The notes under the pieces were generated by a model. The model did not search any database. It worked only from the letters and a program-made list of their open reading frames with translations, and was not told the origin of the DNA. Shown here piece by piece: positions 54,068 through 62,126 of a stretch of DNA of 64,000 bases. This stretch comes from Micromonospora sp. NBC_00421 (GTDB lineage Bacteria > Actinomycetota > Actinomycetes > Mycobacteriales > Micromonosporaceae), in contig NZ_CP107929.1 of the NCBI RefSeq assembly GCF_036017915.1, positions 6,313,001 to 6,377,000 on the forward strand, in the 5' to 3' direction. Made by a program: the position numbers and the translations under genes. Every line of letters begins with the position of its first letter. Position 1 is the stretch's first letter.

Positions 54068-54171
54068 GGCCGGCAAGCCGGGGCTTGATGCTGGCGCTCG
54101 TGACCTACCCGGCAGCACAACGACTCCGGAGCGCCCGGCCCGGTGGGCCGGGGATGACTACGCTGATCCAC

Positions 54172-55638
54172 ATGGCCGACACCCCGCCCGGCGGGCCACC
54201 GCCGTCGCCCGCGCCCCCCGTACCGTCGCCGGAGGCCCCCGTACCGTCGCCGGAGGCCGCCGCGCCCCGGATGCCGCTGCGCCGCCTCGGCTGGCGGCGG
54301 GTCCTGGCGCTGGCCGGGGTGGTGCTGCTGATCGCGGCCTGCGCGGTCTACATGCTCTACACGCTCGGCGACAACCTGGGCCTGGACGCGCTGCTGGTCG
54401 GGGTGACCGCGGCGATCCTGCCGGTGCCGGTGCTGGTGGCCTGTTTCCTCTGGCTCGACCGGTACGAGCCCGAACCGCTGAAATACCTGATCTTCTGCTT
54501 CGCCTGGGGGGCGTTCGTCTCGACCGCCGCGTCGCTGACCGTCAACAACAGCTTCGCCGCCCTGTTCAAGGACTGGGGGGTGTCGTCGTCGCTGACCGGG
54601 GTGCTGGTGGCCCCGTTCATCGAGGAGCTGACCAAGGCGCTCGGCCCGATCCTGCTGCTGATCTTCCGTCGCCGCGAGTGGTCGGGGATCACCGACGGCC
54701 TGGTCTACTGCGGGCTCTCCGCGGTCGGGTTCGCCATGGTGGAGAACATCCTCTACCTGGGCGGCCTCGGGTACGCCTCCGGCGTCGACCAGTGGGGGCC
54801 GGCGACCGGCGTCCGCAATGTCATAGTCATCTTCATCTCGCGGATCCTCTTCTTCGGCTTCGCCCACCCGCTGTTCACCTCGATGACCGGGGTGGGGCTG
54901 GGCATCGCCGCCCGCACCGCCGACCGGCGGGTACGGGTGCTCGCCCCGGTCGCCGGCCTGCTGCTGGCGATGATGCTGCACGGCACCTGGAACCTGATCC
55001 CGACGCTGGTCCAGGCCACCGGCCAGGCGGTGATCTTCTTCTACGGCATGGTCGCGGTGATGGTGCCGATCTTCTTCGGCATGGTCGGCTTCGCGGTCTG
55101 GCTGCGCGCCTGGGAGGGGCGGCTCACCGAGCGGACCCTGCCGGACTACGTCCGGGCCGGCTGGCTGAGCCCGCCCGAGGTGGCCGCCCTGGGCAGCCTG
55201 GGCCGCCGGCACGCCGCCCGGACCTGGGCACGTCGGGTCGGTGGGGATGCCGGGCTGCGCGCGATGCGCGGTTACCAGTTCGCCGCCACCCGGCTGGCGT
55301 TGCTGCGTGACGGGATGCGGCGCGGCCTGGACCGCAAGCCGGCGGAGCGGGAGCGCACCCTGCGGGAGGAGCGGCAACTGCTGGAGACGATCGCGGCCTA
55401 CCGGTCGTTCTTCGTCGGCCGGGACCCGCAGACCCCGGTGGGCGTCTGGGACGGACAGCGTTACCACCTGCGGTTCCCGGACGGGACACAGCGCGTCGTC
55501 GACGCCCCGGACTCCCCGGTGGTGCCGATTCCGGTGGTGCTCGCCACGCCACCGCCCCCGGCCCACCCGGCCGGCTACGGCCCACCCGGCTGGTACGGCC
55601 CCCGGCCGGCCGCCCCGTGGCCGCCCGGCCGGTACTGA
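54172..55638 (+). CDS. PrsW-family intramembrane metalloprotease
   Basis: 488 aa. ATG 54172 lies 7 nt after TACGCT (54159-54164), leaderless. Pro-rich N-terminus (~1-40), then about eight helices carrying the PrsW motifs: APFIEELTKALGPILLL (EExxK), GLSAVGFAMVENILYLG (second Glu), FGFAHPLFTSMTGVGLG (His) and AMMLHGTWNLIP (His). Site-1-type membrane protease in Bacillus cleaves an anti-sigma factor; no anti-sigma gene lies nearby. The C-terminal ~160 residues are cytoplasmic and charged, ending in a Pro/Gly/Tyr tail, longer than in PrsW itself. Confidence 0.9.
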   Translation: MADTPPGGPPPSPAPPVPSPEAPVPSPEAAAPRMPLRRLGWRRVLALAGVVLLIAACAVYMLYTLGDNLGLDALLVGVTAAILPVPVLVACFLWLDRYEPEPLKYLIFCFAWGAFVSTAASLTVNNSFAALFKDWGVSSSLTGVLVAPFIEELTKALGPILLLIFRRREWSGITDGLVYCGLSAVGFAMVENILYLGGLGYASGVDQWGPATGVRNVIVIFISRILFFGFAHPLFTSMTGVGLGIAARTADRRVRVLAPVAGLLLAMMLHGTWNLIPTLVQATGQAVIFFYGMVAVMVPIFFGMVGFAVWLRAWEGRLTERTLPDYVRAGWLSPPEVAALGSLGRRHAARTWARRVGGDAGLRAMRGYQFAATRLALLRDGMRRGLDRKPAERERTLREERQLLETIAAYRSFFVGRDPQTPVGVWDGQRYHLRFPDGTQRVVDAPDSPVVPIPVVLATPPPPAHPAGYGPPGWYGPRPAAPWPPGRY

Positions 55639-55907
55639 CCGCCGAACTCCTACCGAGACCGACCCGCCCCGAGCCCGAAGGCGGGCGGCTCTCGTCGGCG
55701 TGCGCCCGCCGCCTGCCCCACCAGGTATGGGCGCGGGGCGCGTGTCGGGATACATGAAGAGATTCCGCCTCTCCTGAATACCTCCTCGCTGTAGCAGAAA
55801 ACCCCTTCACTGGACGAACCGGTCAAATACGCTACAAGTCGCCCGTAAACGGCTCTAGGTCGCAAACGGGCAGCTCTGGGTATCTGGGTGGCTCTCTGGA
55901 GGGGTTC
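55639..55907 (+). promoter_or_regulatory. Upstream region of the collagen-like operon
   Basis: Comparatively AT-rich from 55745 onwards. It contains TACGCT near 55828 as a possible -10 box, the inverted repeat gcccgt...acgggc (about 55843-55872) with an imperfect internal duplication (gtcgcccgtaaac / gtcgcaaacgggc), and GGAGGGG just before the ATG. No gene. Confidence 0.5.
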
Positions 55908-58016
55908 ATGAGTAACGGCCGACGACTGCGGCGAGGACTGAAGCGTGGCCGCGCCGCTTCAGGGCTGAGTTCTGCCCTAATGGTGGTCGGGATGACGGGT
56001 GGGCCCGCAGTCGCAGCGCAACCCCTGGAAACCGCGCCGTCTGCGCAGAGCGTGCGCACCGGCGCGTCCGGTCCGCTGGACCAGTACGGCGGGTGGCCGG
56101 CGTCCTGGTCGACGGTCCGCCAGGACGGTGGCGGACCTGACGATTCGTGGGACAGCTACCCGGACGAGCCATCGGACTGCGGCCCCCAGGGCTGGCAGGG
56201 CCCGTGGGGCGGGCACGACGGTGGCAAGGACCACTACCCGCATGGCCCCAAGAAGAAGGGCCCCCAGGGCCCCCAGGGTGCCCAAGGCGCGCAGGGCGAT
56301 ACGGGTGCCCAGGGCGCCCAAGGCGTGACTGGCGCTCAGGGCGCTCAGGGTACGACCGGGGCGCAGGGTGCCCAGGGCGTTCAGGGCCCTCAGGGAGCCC
56401 AAGGTGCGACCGGCGCGCAGGGTGTTCAGGGCACGCAGGGTGTTCAGGGCACGCAGGGTGTTCAGGGGTCGCAGGGCCAGACGGGCGCGCAGGGTTTGCA
56501 GGGCGCGCAGGGGGACACTGGTGCGCAGGGTGCCACCGGTGCCCAGGGGTCTCAGGGTGCCACCGGTGCTCAGGGGCCTCAGGGTGGTACTGGCGCCCAG
56601 GGCGCGCAGGGTTTCCAGGGTGCGCAGGGTGACATTGGTGCGCAGGGTGCTCAGGGTGTGCAAGGTGCGCAGGGTGCCACCGGTGCTCAGGGATCTCAGG
56701 GTGGGACCGGTGCGCAGGGCGCGCAGGGTTTCCAGGGTGCGCAGGGTGACATTGGTGCGCAGGGTGCTCAAGGTGCGCAGGGTGCCACCGGTGCTCAGGG
56801 ATCTCAGGGATCTCAGGGATCTCAGGGATCTCAGGGATCTCAGGGATCTCAGGGTGACACTGGTGCGCAGGGTGCTCAAGGTGCGCAGGGTGCCACCGGT
56901 GCTCAGGGATCTCAGGGTGGGACCGGTGCGCAGGGCGCGCAGGGTTTCCAGGGTGCGCAGGGTGCTACCGGTGCGTCGGGTGTCCAGGGTCCTCAGGGTG
57001 CACAAGGTGCGCAGGGTGACGTAGGCGCGCAGGGCGCTCAAGGCACGCAGGGCGCTCAAGGCACGCAGGGTGCGACCGGTGCGCAGGGCGCACAGGGCTT
57101 CCAGGGTGCGCAGGGTGAGACCGGTGCTCAGGGCGTTCAGGGGCCTCAGGGCGTGCAAGGTGTCCCGGGTGAGACAGGTGCTCAGGGAGCGCAGGGTGCT
57201 CAAGGTGCCCAGGGCGACGCGGGTGCTCAGGGCGCGCAAGGTGCGCAGGGTCTGGCAGGCGTTCAGGGTGCTCAGGGTGACGCGGGTGCGCAGGGGGCGC
57301 AAGGTGTAGCCGGTGACACGGGTGCTCAGGGTGCGCAGGGTTTCCAGGGTGCGCAGGGCGACGCGGGTGCGCAGGGCACACAGGGCACACAGGGCACACA
57401 GGGGGCGCAGGGGGCGCAGGGTGCGGCAGGGGTTCAGGGTGCGCAGGGTTTCCAGGGTGCGCAGGGCGACGTCGGCGCGCAGGGCACTCAGGGCACTCAG
57501 GGCACTCAGGGCACTCAGGGCGCGCAGGGCGACATCGGTCCACAGGGCATCCAGGGTGCCCAGGGCGTCCAGGGTGCCCAGGGCGACGTGGGCCCACAGG
57601 GCCCACAGGGCCCACAGGGCCCACAGGGCACTCAGGGCGCGCAGGGCGGCGCGGGCGTGCAGGGCGCCCAGGGAACGGCGGGCAATGGAATCCAGGCGGC
57701 CTACATTCAGGGCCCGTTGACCGTCATCGCGGATACCCCCGTTGATTTCGGGTGCGTGCCCGGGGACATCGCTGTCGGAACCGGATACCAGCTCTCGGGT
57801 GCGGGCGTGAATCCGGTGCTGATCCAGCCGCTCTCGATCAGCGGCTACCAGTTCACCTTTACCGGCGGGGGTGCCGACATCTGGGTGTCCTGCATCTCGC
57901 CCGCCACGCCGTTGGCGTTTGCCCCTGCGGCCGACAGGTCGGATCGGGCAACGGCGAAAAACAGTGGCCGTACCAGCCGGCCGAACCGCCCCAGTACCGT
58001 CAAGGAGGAGAAATGA
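55908..58016 (+). CDS. Secreted collagen-like protein with Gln-rich Gly-X-Y repeats
   Basis: 702 aa. ATG 55908 after GGAGGGG. Arg-rich N-region and signal-like [19 protein letters not shown] (cleavage near AVA-AQ). An acidic/aromatic spacer (~38-117; [35 protein letters not shown]) leads to an uninterrupted array of about 158 Gly-X-Y triplets from residue 118 (56259-57680). Y is almost always Gln, sometimes Thr; X is Ala, Pro, Val, Asp, Ser, Phe or Thr. A ~110-residue C-terminal domain ([32 protein letters not shown]...[16 protein letters not shown]) has two Cys and may trimerise or cap the helix. No LPXTG or C-terminal membrane segment. ATGA overlap with the TPR lipoprotein gene. Probably a surface or extracellular triple-helical fibre. 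Confidence 0.88.
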   Translation: MSNGRRLRRGLKRGRAASGLSSALMVVGMTGGPAVAAQPLETAPSAQSVRTGASGPLDQYGGWPASWSTVRQDGGGPDDSWDSYPDEPSDCGPQGWQGPWGGHDGGKDHYPHGPKKKGPQGPQGAQGAQGDTGAQGAQGVTGAQGAQGTTGAQGAQGVQGPQGAQGATGAQGVQGTQGVQGTQGVQGSQGQTGAQGLQGAQGDTGAQGATGAQGSQGATGAQGPQGGTGAQGAQGFQGAQGDIGAQGAQGVQGAQGATGAQGSQGGTGAQGAQGFQGAQGDIGAQGAQGAQGATGAQGSQGSQGSQGSQGSQGSQGDTGAQGAQGAQGATGAQGSQGGTGAQGAQGFQGAQGATGASGVQGPQGAQGAQGDVGAQGAQGTQGAQGTQGATGAQGAQGFQGAQGETGAQGVQGPQGVQGVPGETGAQGAQGAQGAQGDAGAQGAQGAQGLAGVQGAQGDAGAQGAQGVAGDTGAQGAQGFQGAQGDAGAQGTQGTQGTQGAQGAQGAAGVQGAQGFQGAQGDVGAQGTQGTQGTQGTQGAQGDIGPQGIQGAQGVQGAQGDVGPQGPQGPQGPQGTQGAQGGAGVQGAQGTAGNGIQAAYIQGPLTVIADTPVDFGCVPGDIAVGTGYQLSGAGVNPVLIQPLSISGYQFTFTGGGADIWVSCISPATPLAFAPAADRSDRATAKNSGRTSRPNRPSTVKEEK
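56795..56850 (+). repeat. 9-bp perfect tandem repeats inside the collagen-like gene
   Basis: Six consecutive Gly-Ser-Gln codon triplets (unit ggatctcag) are identical at DNA level. Similar runs occur with ggcacacag (~57373-57400), ggcactcag (~57481-57520) and ggcccacag (~57594-57628). Each run stays in frame when units are gained or lost. Confidence 0.9.
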
Positions 58017-58618
58017 GCACGCGTCAGATACTCGGTTCACTTGCCTGTGGTGCGGTCCTGCTTGTCGGAGTCCCGGCATGCAGTGCTAAACCCGCCGACA
58101 AGCCGCAGGCCAGCAGTTCCGGCAGCAGCGACAGCACGAACGGCGGTTCCCACACCGGATCCACACCGGCGGATCTCCTGAAACTCGGTGTCGAGCAGGG
58201 CCAGGCCGGTGACTACGACGCGGCGAAGGCCAGCTTCGAGAAGGTGCTGGCCGACGAGGCCGACAACAAGTTCGCCTGGTTCAACCTGGGCTTCATCGCC
58301 CAGTCGCGCAACCAGGCCGACGAGGCGATCAGCAACTACGACAAGGCGTTGGCGGCCGACGGCGACTACAAGCCGGCCCTCTACAACAAGGCCATCGCCC
58401 TGGAAGGCAGGGAGCCGACGACGTCGATGGAGATCTACCGCAAGGTCGTGTCGATCGACAACAAGTCGTCGACCGCCTACCTCCGACTGGGCATGCTGCT
58501 GTCCAAGTCCGGTGACGAGGAGGCAGCGCGGGACGCCTTCAAGGCGGCCATCCGGCTGGACAAGGGGCTCACCTCTTCCGTTCCGGCGAAGTACCGGCCC
58601 GCCCCGACGGGCAGGTGA
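58013..58618 (+). CDS. TPR-repeat lipoprotein
   Basis: 201 aa. ATG 58013 after AAGGAGG, overlapping the collagen-like stop. Signal peptide [15 protein letters not shown] with lipobox VPAC, Ser/Gly linker, then at least three TPRs: [76 protein letters not shown], with further helices [45 protein letters not shown] membrane-anchored extracytoplasmic scaffold. Its coupling to the collagen-like protein suggests export, assembly or anchoring of the fibre. GTGA overlap with the glycosyltransferase gene. Confidence 0.88.
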   Translation: MSTRQILGSLACGAVLLVGVPACSAKPADKPQASSSGSSDSTNGGSHTGSTPADLLKLGVEQGQAGDYDAAKASFEKVLADEADNKFAWFNLGFIAQSRNQADEAISNYDKALAADGDYKPALYNKAIALEGREPTTSMEIYRKVVSIDNKSSTAYLRLGMLLSKSGDEEAARDAFKAAIRLDKGLTSSVPAKYRPAPTGR

Positions 58619-59892
58619 CCGACCCGATGCACACACCGCGCGTAACGGTCTTCACCGGAAGCAACCGCACCCGTTTCATCGACGAGTGCTTCCGCTCGCT
58701 GGTGGCGCAGACCTTCACCGACTGGGAGTGGGTGGTCATTCTCAACCAGGGGTCCCGGTGGCGGCCCGAGACTCACGACGATCGCATCCGGCTCATCGTC
58801 CAGGACGACCTCAATGGTGTGGGTGCGGTGAAGGGGCACGCCTGCGCCGAGGCCGCCGGGGACATCCTGGTCGAGCTCGACGACGACGATCTGCTCAGCA
58901 GCGACTGCCTGCAGGAGATCGTCGACGCCTTCGACTCCCACCCGGAGGTGGGGTTCGTCTACAGCGACACCGCCCAGATCCAGGAGGACGGTGGTCGCTG
59001 TGAGGACCGTTTCGCGAGTTCGTTCGGCTGGCGGCACTACGACGAGAAGGTGGACGGCCGCGAGGTGCTGGTCTGCCGGGCCTTGCCGCCGACGCCGCAC
59101 AACGTGAGCTACATCTGGTACGCGCCGAACCACGTGCGGGCCTTCCGCCGGGACATCTACGAGAAGGTCGGCGGATACGACGAGTCGCTCGACGTCGCGG
59201 ACGACGCCGATCTCATGGCGCGGATCTACCAGGTGAGCGAGTTCCACCACATTCAGAAATGCCTGTACCTGCAGCGCATGCACGCCAAGAACACGCAGCG
59301 TATTCCGGAGCTCAATGCCCGCATCCAGCAGCGTACGGTGGAGATCTACGACCGGAACATCCAACACAACGCGTTGGCCTGGTCGCGGCGGCAGGGACTT
59401 GTGGCGCTCGACCTGGGTGCCGCCCACAACAAGCCGGAGGGCTATCTCGGTCTGGACTACCACGACGGGCCGGGCGTCGACCTGGTCTGCGACGTGACGA
59501 AGGGGGTCGATCTGCCGGACGGCAGTGTCGGGGTCATTCGGGCCGTGGACTTCCTGGAACACATTCCGGACAAGATCGCGCTTTTCAACGAGTTGTACCG
59601 ACTGCTCGCTCCGAACGGGATGTTGTTGTCGCTGACCCCCAGCACCGACGGTCGAGGCGCCTACCAGGACCCCACGCATGTCGCGTTCTACAACGAGAAC
59701 TCGTTCTGGTATTTCACCGACGCCAACTACTCTCGTTTCGTGCCGGAGATCCGGTGCCGGTTCCAGGCGTCACGGTTGGTCACGTACTTCCCCAGCGAGT
59801 GGCACCAGGCGCACAACATCCCGTACGTCTCGGCGAACCTCATCGCGATCAAGGACGACGCCCTGCGCAACGGCGGCCTGCTGAACATCTGA
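58615..59892 (+). CDS. Bifunctional GT2 glycosyltransferase / class I methyltransferase
   Basis: 425 aa. GTG 58615 overlaps the TPR stop. GT2 domain ~8-240: RVTVFTGSNRTRFIDECFRSLVAQTFTDWEWVVI, metal/nucleotide-sugar motif VELDDDDLL (89-92), acceptor-region VGGYDESLDVADDADLMARIYQ. Methyltransferase domain ~260-425: LVALDLGAAHNKPEGYLGLDYHDGPGVDLVCDVTKGVDLPDGSVGVIRAVDFLEHIPDKIALFNELYRLLAPNGML, a SAM-dependent fold with an unusual nucleotide loop (DLGAAHNKPEG in place of DxGxGxG). Cytoplasmic. In the operon context it most likely adds and methylates a sugar on the collagen-like protein or a linked glycan; this is inference. Confidence 0.88.
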   Translation: MTDPMHTPRVTVFTGSNRTRFIDECFRSLVAQTFTDWEWVVILNQGSRWRPETHDDRIRLIVQDDLNGVGAVKGHACAEAAGDILVELDDDDLLSSDCLQEIVDAFDSHPEVGFVYSDTAQIQEDGGRCEDRFASSFGWRHYDEKVDGREVLVCRALPPTPHNVSYIWYAPNHVRAFRRDIYEKVGGYDESLDVADDADLMARIYQVSEFHHIQKCLYLQRMHAKNTQRIPELNARIQQRTVEIYDRNIQHNALAWSRRQGLVALDLGAAHNKPEGYLGLDYHDGPGVDLVCDVTKGVDLPDGSVGVIRAVDFLEHIPDKIALFNELYRLLAPNGMLLSLTPSTDGRGAYQDPTHVAFYNENSFWYFTDANYSRFVPEIRCRFQASRLVTYFPSEWHQAHNIPYVSANLIAIKDDALRNGGLLNI

Positions 59893-59955
59893 CCCATCGG
59901 GTGGGGCGCAGCCGCGTCCCGCGCTGGCGGTCGGGTCGTGCCCGGCCGGGACCGG

Positions 59956-60123
59956 TCAGGTCATCAGGGTGGTGAGGAAGTCGCCGAGGCCCTGGGCCAT
60001 CGCCATCAGGGCCGCCCCGATCCCCTTGAACAACTGCGCCGCCCCGTCCGGGCGGAACGCCATGAAGTAGATCAGGAAGGCGACGCTGCCCCAGAGCAGC
60101 ACCTTCTTCACGAGAATCGGCAT
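59956..60123 (-). CDS. Small membrane protein
   Basis: 55 aa. ATG 60123 after GGGGAGGG. One clear helix VLLWGSVAFLIYFMAF, then an amphipathic stretch DGAAQLFKGIGAALMAMAQGLGDFLTTLMT. Lys pair at the N-terminus (ILVKK) suggests the N-terminus is inside. Unknown function; small proteins of this kind are common in Micromonosporaceae. Confidence 0.75.
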   Translation of the reverse strand: MPILVKKVLLWGSVAFLIYFMAFRPDGAAQLFKGIGAALMAMAQGLGDFLTTLMT

Positions 60124-60226
60124 CGTCCCTCCCCAGGGCACCTGGACGTGCGTGGCTTCCCGCCGGGAAGCGGGACAAACCGGGAGGCCGGACAAACCGG
60201 GAGGCGGGGTGGGTCGGCGGGTACGC

Positions 60227-60574
60227 CTACAGGTAGAGGCCGGTGCTGCCGGTGGACTCGGTCTCCACCCGCTCGGCGGCGACGGCGTGCACGTCCCGCT
60301 CGCGCAGCAGCACGTACCCCCGGCCGTGCAGTTCGACCTCGGAGCGGTCGTCGGGGTCGAAGAGCACCCGGTCGCCGGCCACGACGGCGCGCACGTGCGG
60401 GCCGACTCCCACGGCGGTGGCCCAGGCCAGTCTCTTGCCGACGGCGGCGGTGGCCGGGATGACGATGCCTGCGGTGGAGCGGCGTTCGCCCTCGCTGCCG
60501 TCCACCTTCACCAACACCCGGTCGTGCAGCAGGCGGATCGGCAGGCCGGTGTCGAGGTTCGGGTCGACGGTCAC
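60227..60574 (-). CDS. GroES-like co-chaperonin paralogue
   Basis: 115 aa. GTG 60574; TAGCGT lies 6 nt upstream (60581-60586), leaderless. GroES beta-barrel: LPIRLLHDRVLVKVDGSEGERRSTAGIVIPATAAVGKRLAWATAVGVGPHVRAVVAGDRVLFDPDDRSEVELHGRGYVLLRERDVHAVA. The mobile loop STAGIVIP keeps a GroEL-binding-like hydrophobic tripeptide. It departs from classical GroES by its N- and C-terminal extensions (~18 residues each) and lies 15 kb from groEL with no CIRCE nearby, so it may serve another chaperonin client set. Confidence 0.85.
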   Translation of the reverse strand: MTVDPNLDTGLPIRLLHDRVLVKVDGSEGERRSTAGIVIPATAAVGKRLAWATAVGVGPHVRAVVAGDRVLFDPDDRSEVELHGRGYVLLRERDVHAVAAERVETESTGSTGLYL

Positions 60575-60761
60575 GCCAAGACGCTACCGTGTGCTCCGGT
60601 GGCGTCCATCCGGTGGTGGAGCCGATGCGGCCCGGGCAGGTTGAGCCGCCGTGGTGCGGGGCAATGAGTGGCGGAACTGTCCTACGGTGGCGGGCGCACG
60701 GACGTACCCTGTCCGGGCCGTCGTCGTGGGCGGCCCGGTGTCGTTTCTCCAGGAGGTGCGC

Positions 60762-62060
60762 TTGAGCCGCTTCGAGCGGGTACGCGGGCGGCTCCGCCGC
60801 GCGTACGAGTCCGGACGGGAGTCGGTCCGCGCGGGGCGTGCCGATCCGGCTGACGCGCCTGAGGGAGTCGGAGTGGCCACCCCCGCGTCGCCCGGCCCGG
60901 AGGCGGCCCCGTCGGCGACGGTGGTCGGCACCGAGCCTCCGGCGGCCCTGCACCACTCCACCTCCAGCCGCGATGACGCCGACGTGCCGCACGCCCTGCG
61001 GATCGCCGCCGCCTGGTCGTGGCGGTTGATCGTGATCGGCGTCGTCACCTGGGCGCTGTTGAAGATCGTCGGGACGATCAGCATCGTGATCATCCCGCTG
61101 GCGGTGGCGCTGCTGCTCTCCGCGCTGCTCGCCCCGGCGGTGGGCTGGCTGCTGCGCGTCCGGTTCCCCCGCTCGCTGGCCACCGCCGTGGTGATGGTCG
61201 GCGGCCTGGTCGCGGTGTTCGGCACGCTGACCCTGGTGGTCAACGAGTTCATCCAGGGGGTGCCGGAGCTCAGCGAGAAGTCGTCGCAGGGCGTACGGCA
61301 GATCCAGGACTGGCTCAAGACCGGGCCGTTGCACCTGTCCGACAGCCAGCTCAACCGCTACATCGAAGAGGCGCAGGGCTGGATCAACGGCAACACCGAG
61401 AAGTTCACGAGCGGGGCGCTCGCCACCGCCACCACCCTGGCCGAGCTGCTCACCGGCGCGATCCTGGTGCTCTTCGCCACCTTCTTCTTCCTGCGTGACG
61501 GCAACCGGATCTGGCGGTTCCTGGTCCGCCTGCTGCCGGTCGCCGCCCGGTGGAAGGTCGACGACGCCGGCCGGGCGTCCTGGGCGACGCTCGGCGCCTA
61601 CGTGCGGGCCACCGTGCTGGTGGCGTTCATCGACGCGGTGGGCATCGGCATCTTCCTGGTCGTCTTCGACGTCCCGTTCGCCTTCCCGCTGGCCGCGTTG
61701 GTCTTCCTCGGCGCGTTCATCCCGATCGTCGGCGCGTTCCTGTCCGGGGTGGTGGCGGTGCTGGTGGCGCTTGTCGACAGCGGACCGGTGACCGCCCTGA
61801 TCATCCTGGGCGTGGTGATCGGTGTGCAGCAGGTCGAGGGGCACCTGCTGCAGCCGTTGATCATGGGTCGGGCGGTGGCCATCCACCCGCTCGCGGTGAT
61901 CATCGGGATCGCCGCCGGGGTGGTGCTCGCCGGCATCACCGGGGCGCTGGTCGCGGTGCCGTTGATCGCGGTGCTCAACACCGCCGTACGCCGGCTCGCC
62001 GCCCGCAGCGTGCCGGACACCCCGCCGGACGCCGTGGTGGTCGCCTCCCGGGCCCCCTGA
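60762..62060 (+). CDS. AI-2E/PerM family transporter
   Basis: 432 aa. TTG 60762 is favoured by the strong AGGAGGTG just upstream (60751-60758); the frame extends further upstream without support. A ~75-residue disordered N-terminus is followed by about eight helices in the PerM pattern: WRLIVIGVVTWALLKIVGTISIVIIPLAVALLLSALLAPAV, LATAVVMVGGLVAVFGTLTLVVNEF, a long amphipathic cytoplasmic region, ILVLFATFFFLRDGNRIWRFLVRLLP, VLVAFIDAVGIGIFLVVFDVPFAFPLAALVFLGAFIPIVGAFLSGVVAVLVAL, QQVEGHLLQPLIMGRAVAIHPLAVIIGIAAGVVLAGITGALVAVPLIAVL. Family roles include AI-2 efflux and Na+/H+ antiport; the substrate is uncertain. Confidence 0.9.
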   Translation: MSRFERVRGRLRRAYESGRESVRAGRADPADAPEGVGVATPASPGPEAAPSATVVGTEPPAALHHSTSSRDDADVPHALRIAAAWSWRLIVIGVVTWALLKIVGTISIVIIPLAVALLLSALLAPAVGWLLRVRFPRSLATAVVMVGGLVAVFGTLTLVVNEFIQGVPELSEKSSQGVRQIQDWLKTGPLHLSDSQLNRYIEEAQGWINGNTEKFTSGALATATTLAELLTGAILVLFATFFFLRDGNRIWRFLVRLLPVAARWKVDDAGRASWATLGAYVRATVLVAFIDAVGIGIFLVVFDVPFAFPLAALVFLGAFIPIVGAFLSGVVAVLVALVDSGPVTALIILGVVIGVQQVEGHLLQPLIMGRAVAIHPLAVIIGIAAGVVLAGITGALVAVPLIAVLNTAVRRLAARSVPDTPPDAVVVASRAP

Positions 62061-62080
62061 CCGGACCGGCCACCGAACGC

Positions 62081-62121
62081 CGCAAGCCGCCCGTTCCGCT
62101 CGCGGGAGCGGGCGGCTTGCG
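62081..62121. terminator. Bidirectional hairpin terminator
   Basis: cgcaagccgcccg (62081-62093) pairs perfectly with cgggcggcttgcg (62109-62121). It lies between the convergent PerM and DinG genes. Confidence 0.85.
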
Positions 62122-62126
62122 CGTGG

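Noticed and set aside
56259..57680. CRISPR-like or satellite array of short repeats
   Set aside because: Repeats have 9-bp periodicity without spacers and stay in frame as Gly-X-Y codons; this is a protein repeat.
55977..58079. 700-aa minus-strand frame rich in Leu/Thr/Ala repeats
   Set aside because: It is the complement of the Gly-X-Y repeat; the collagen pattern, signal peptide and operon overlaps show that the plus strand is coding.
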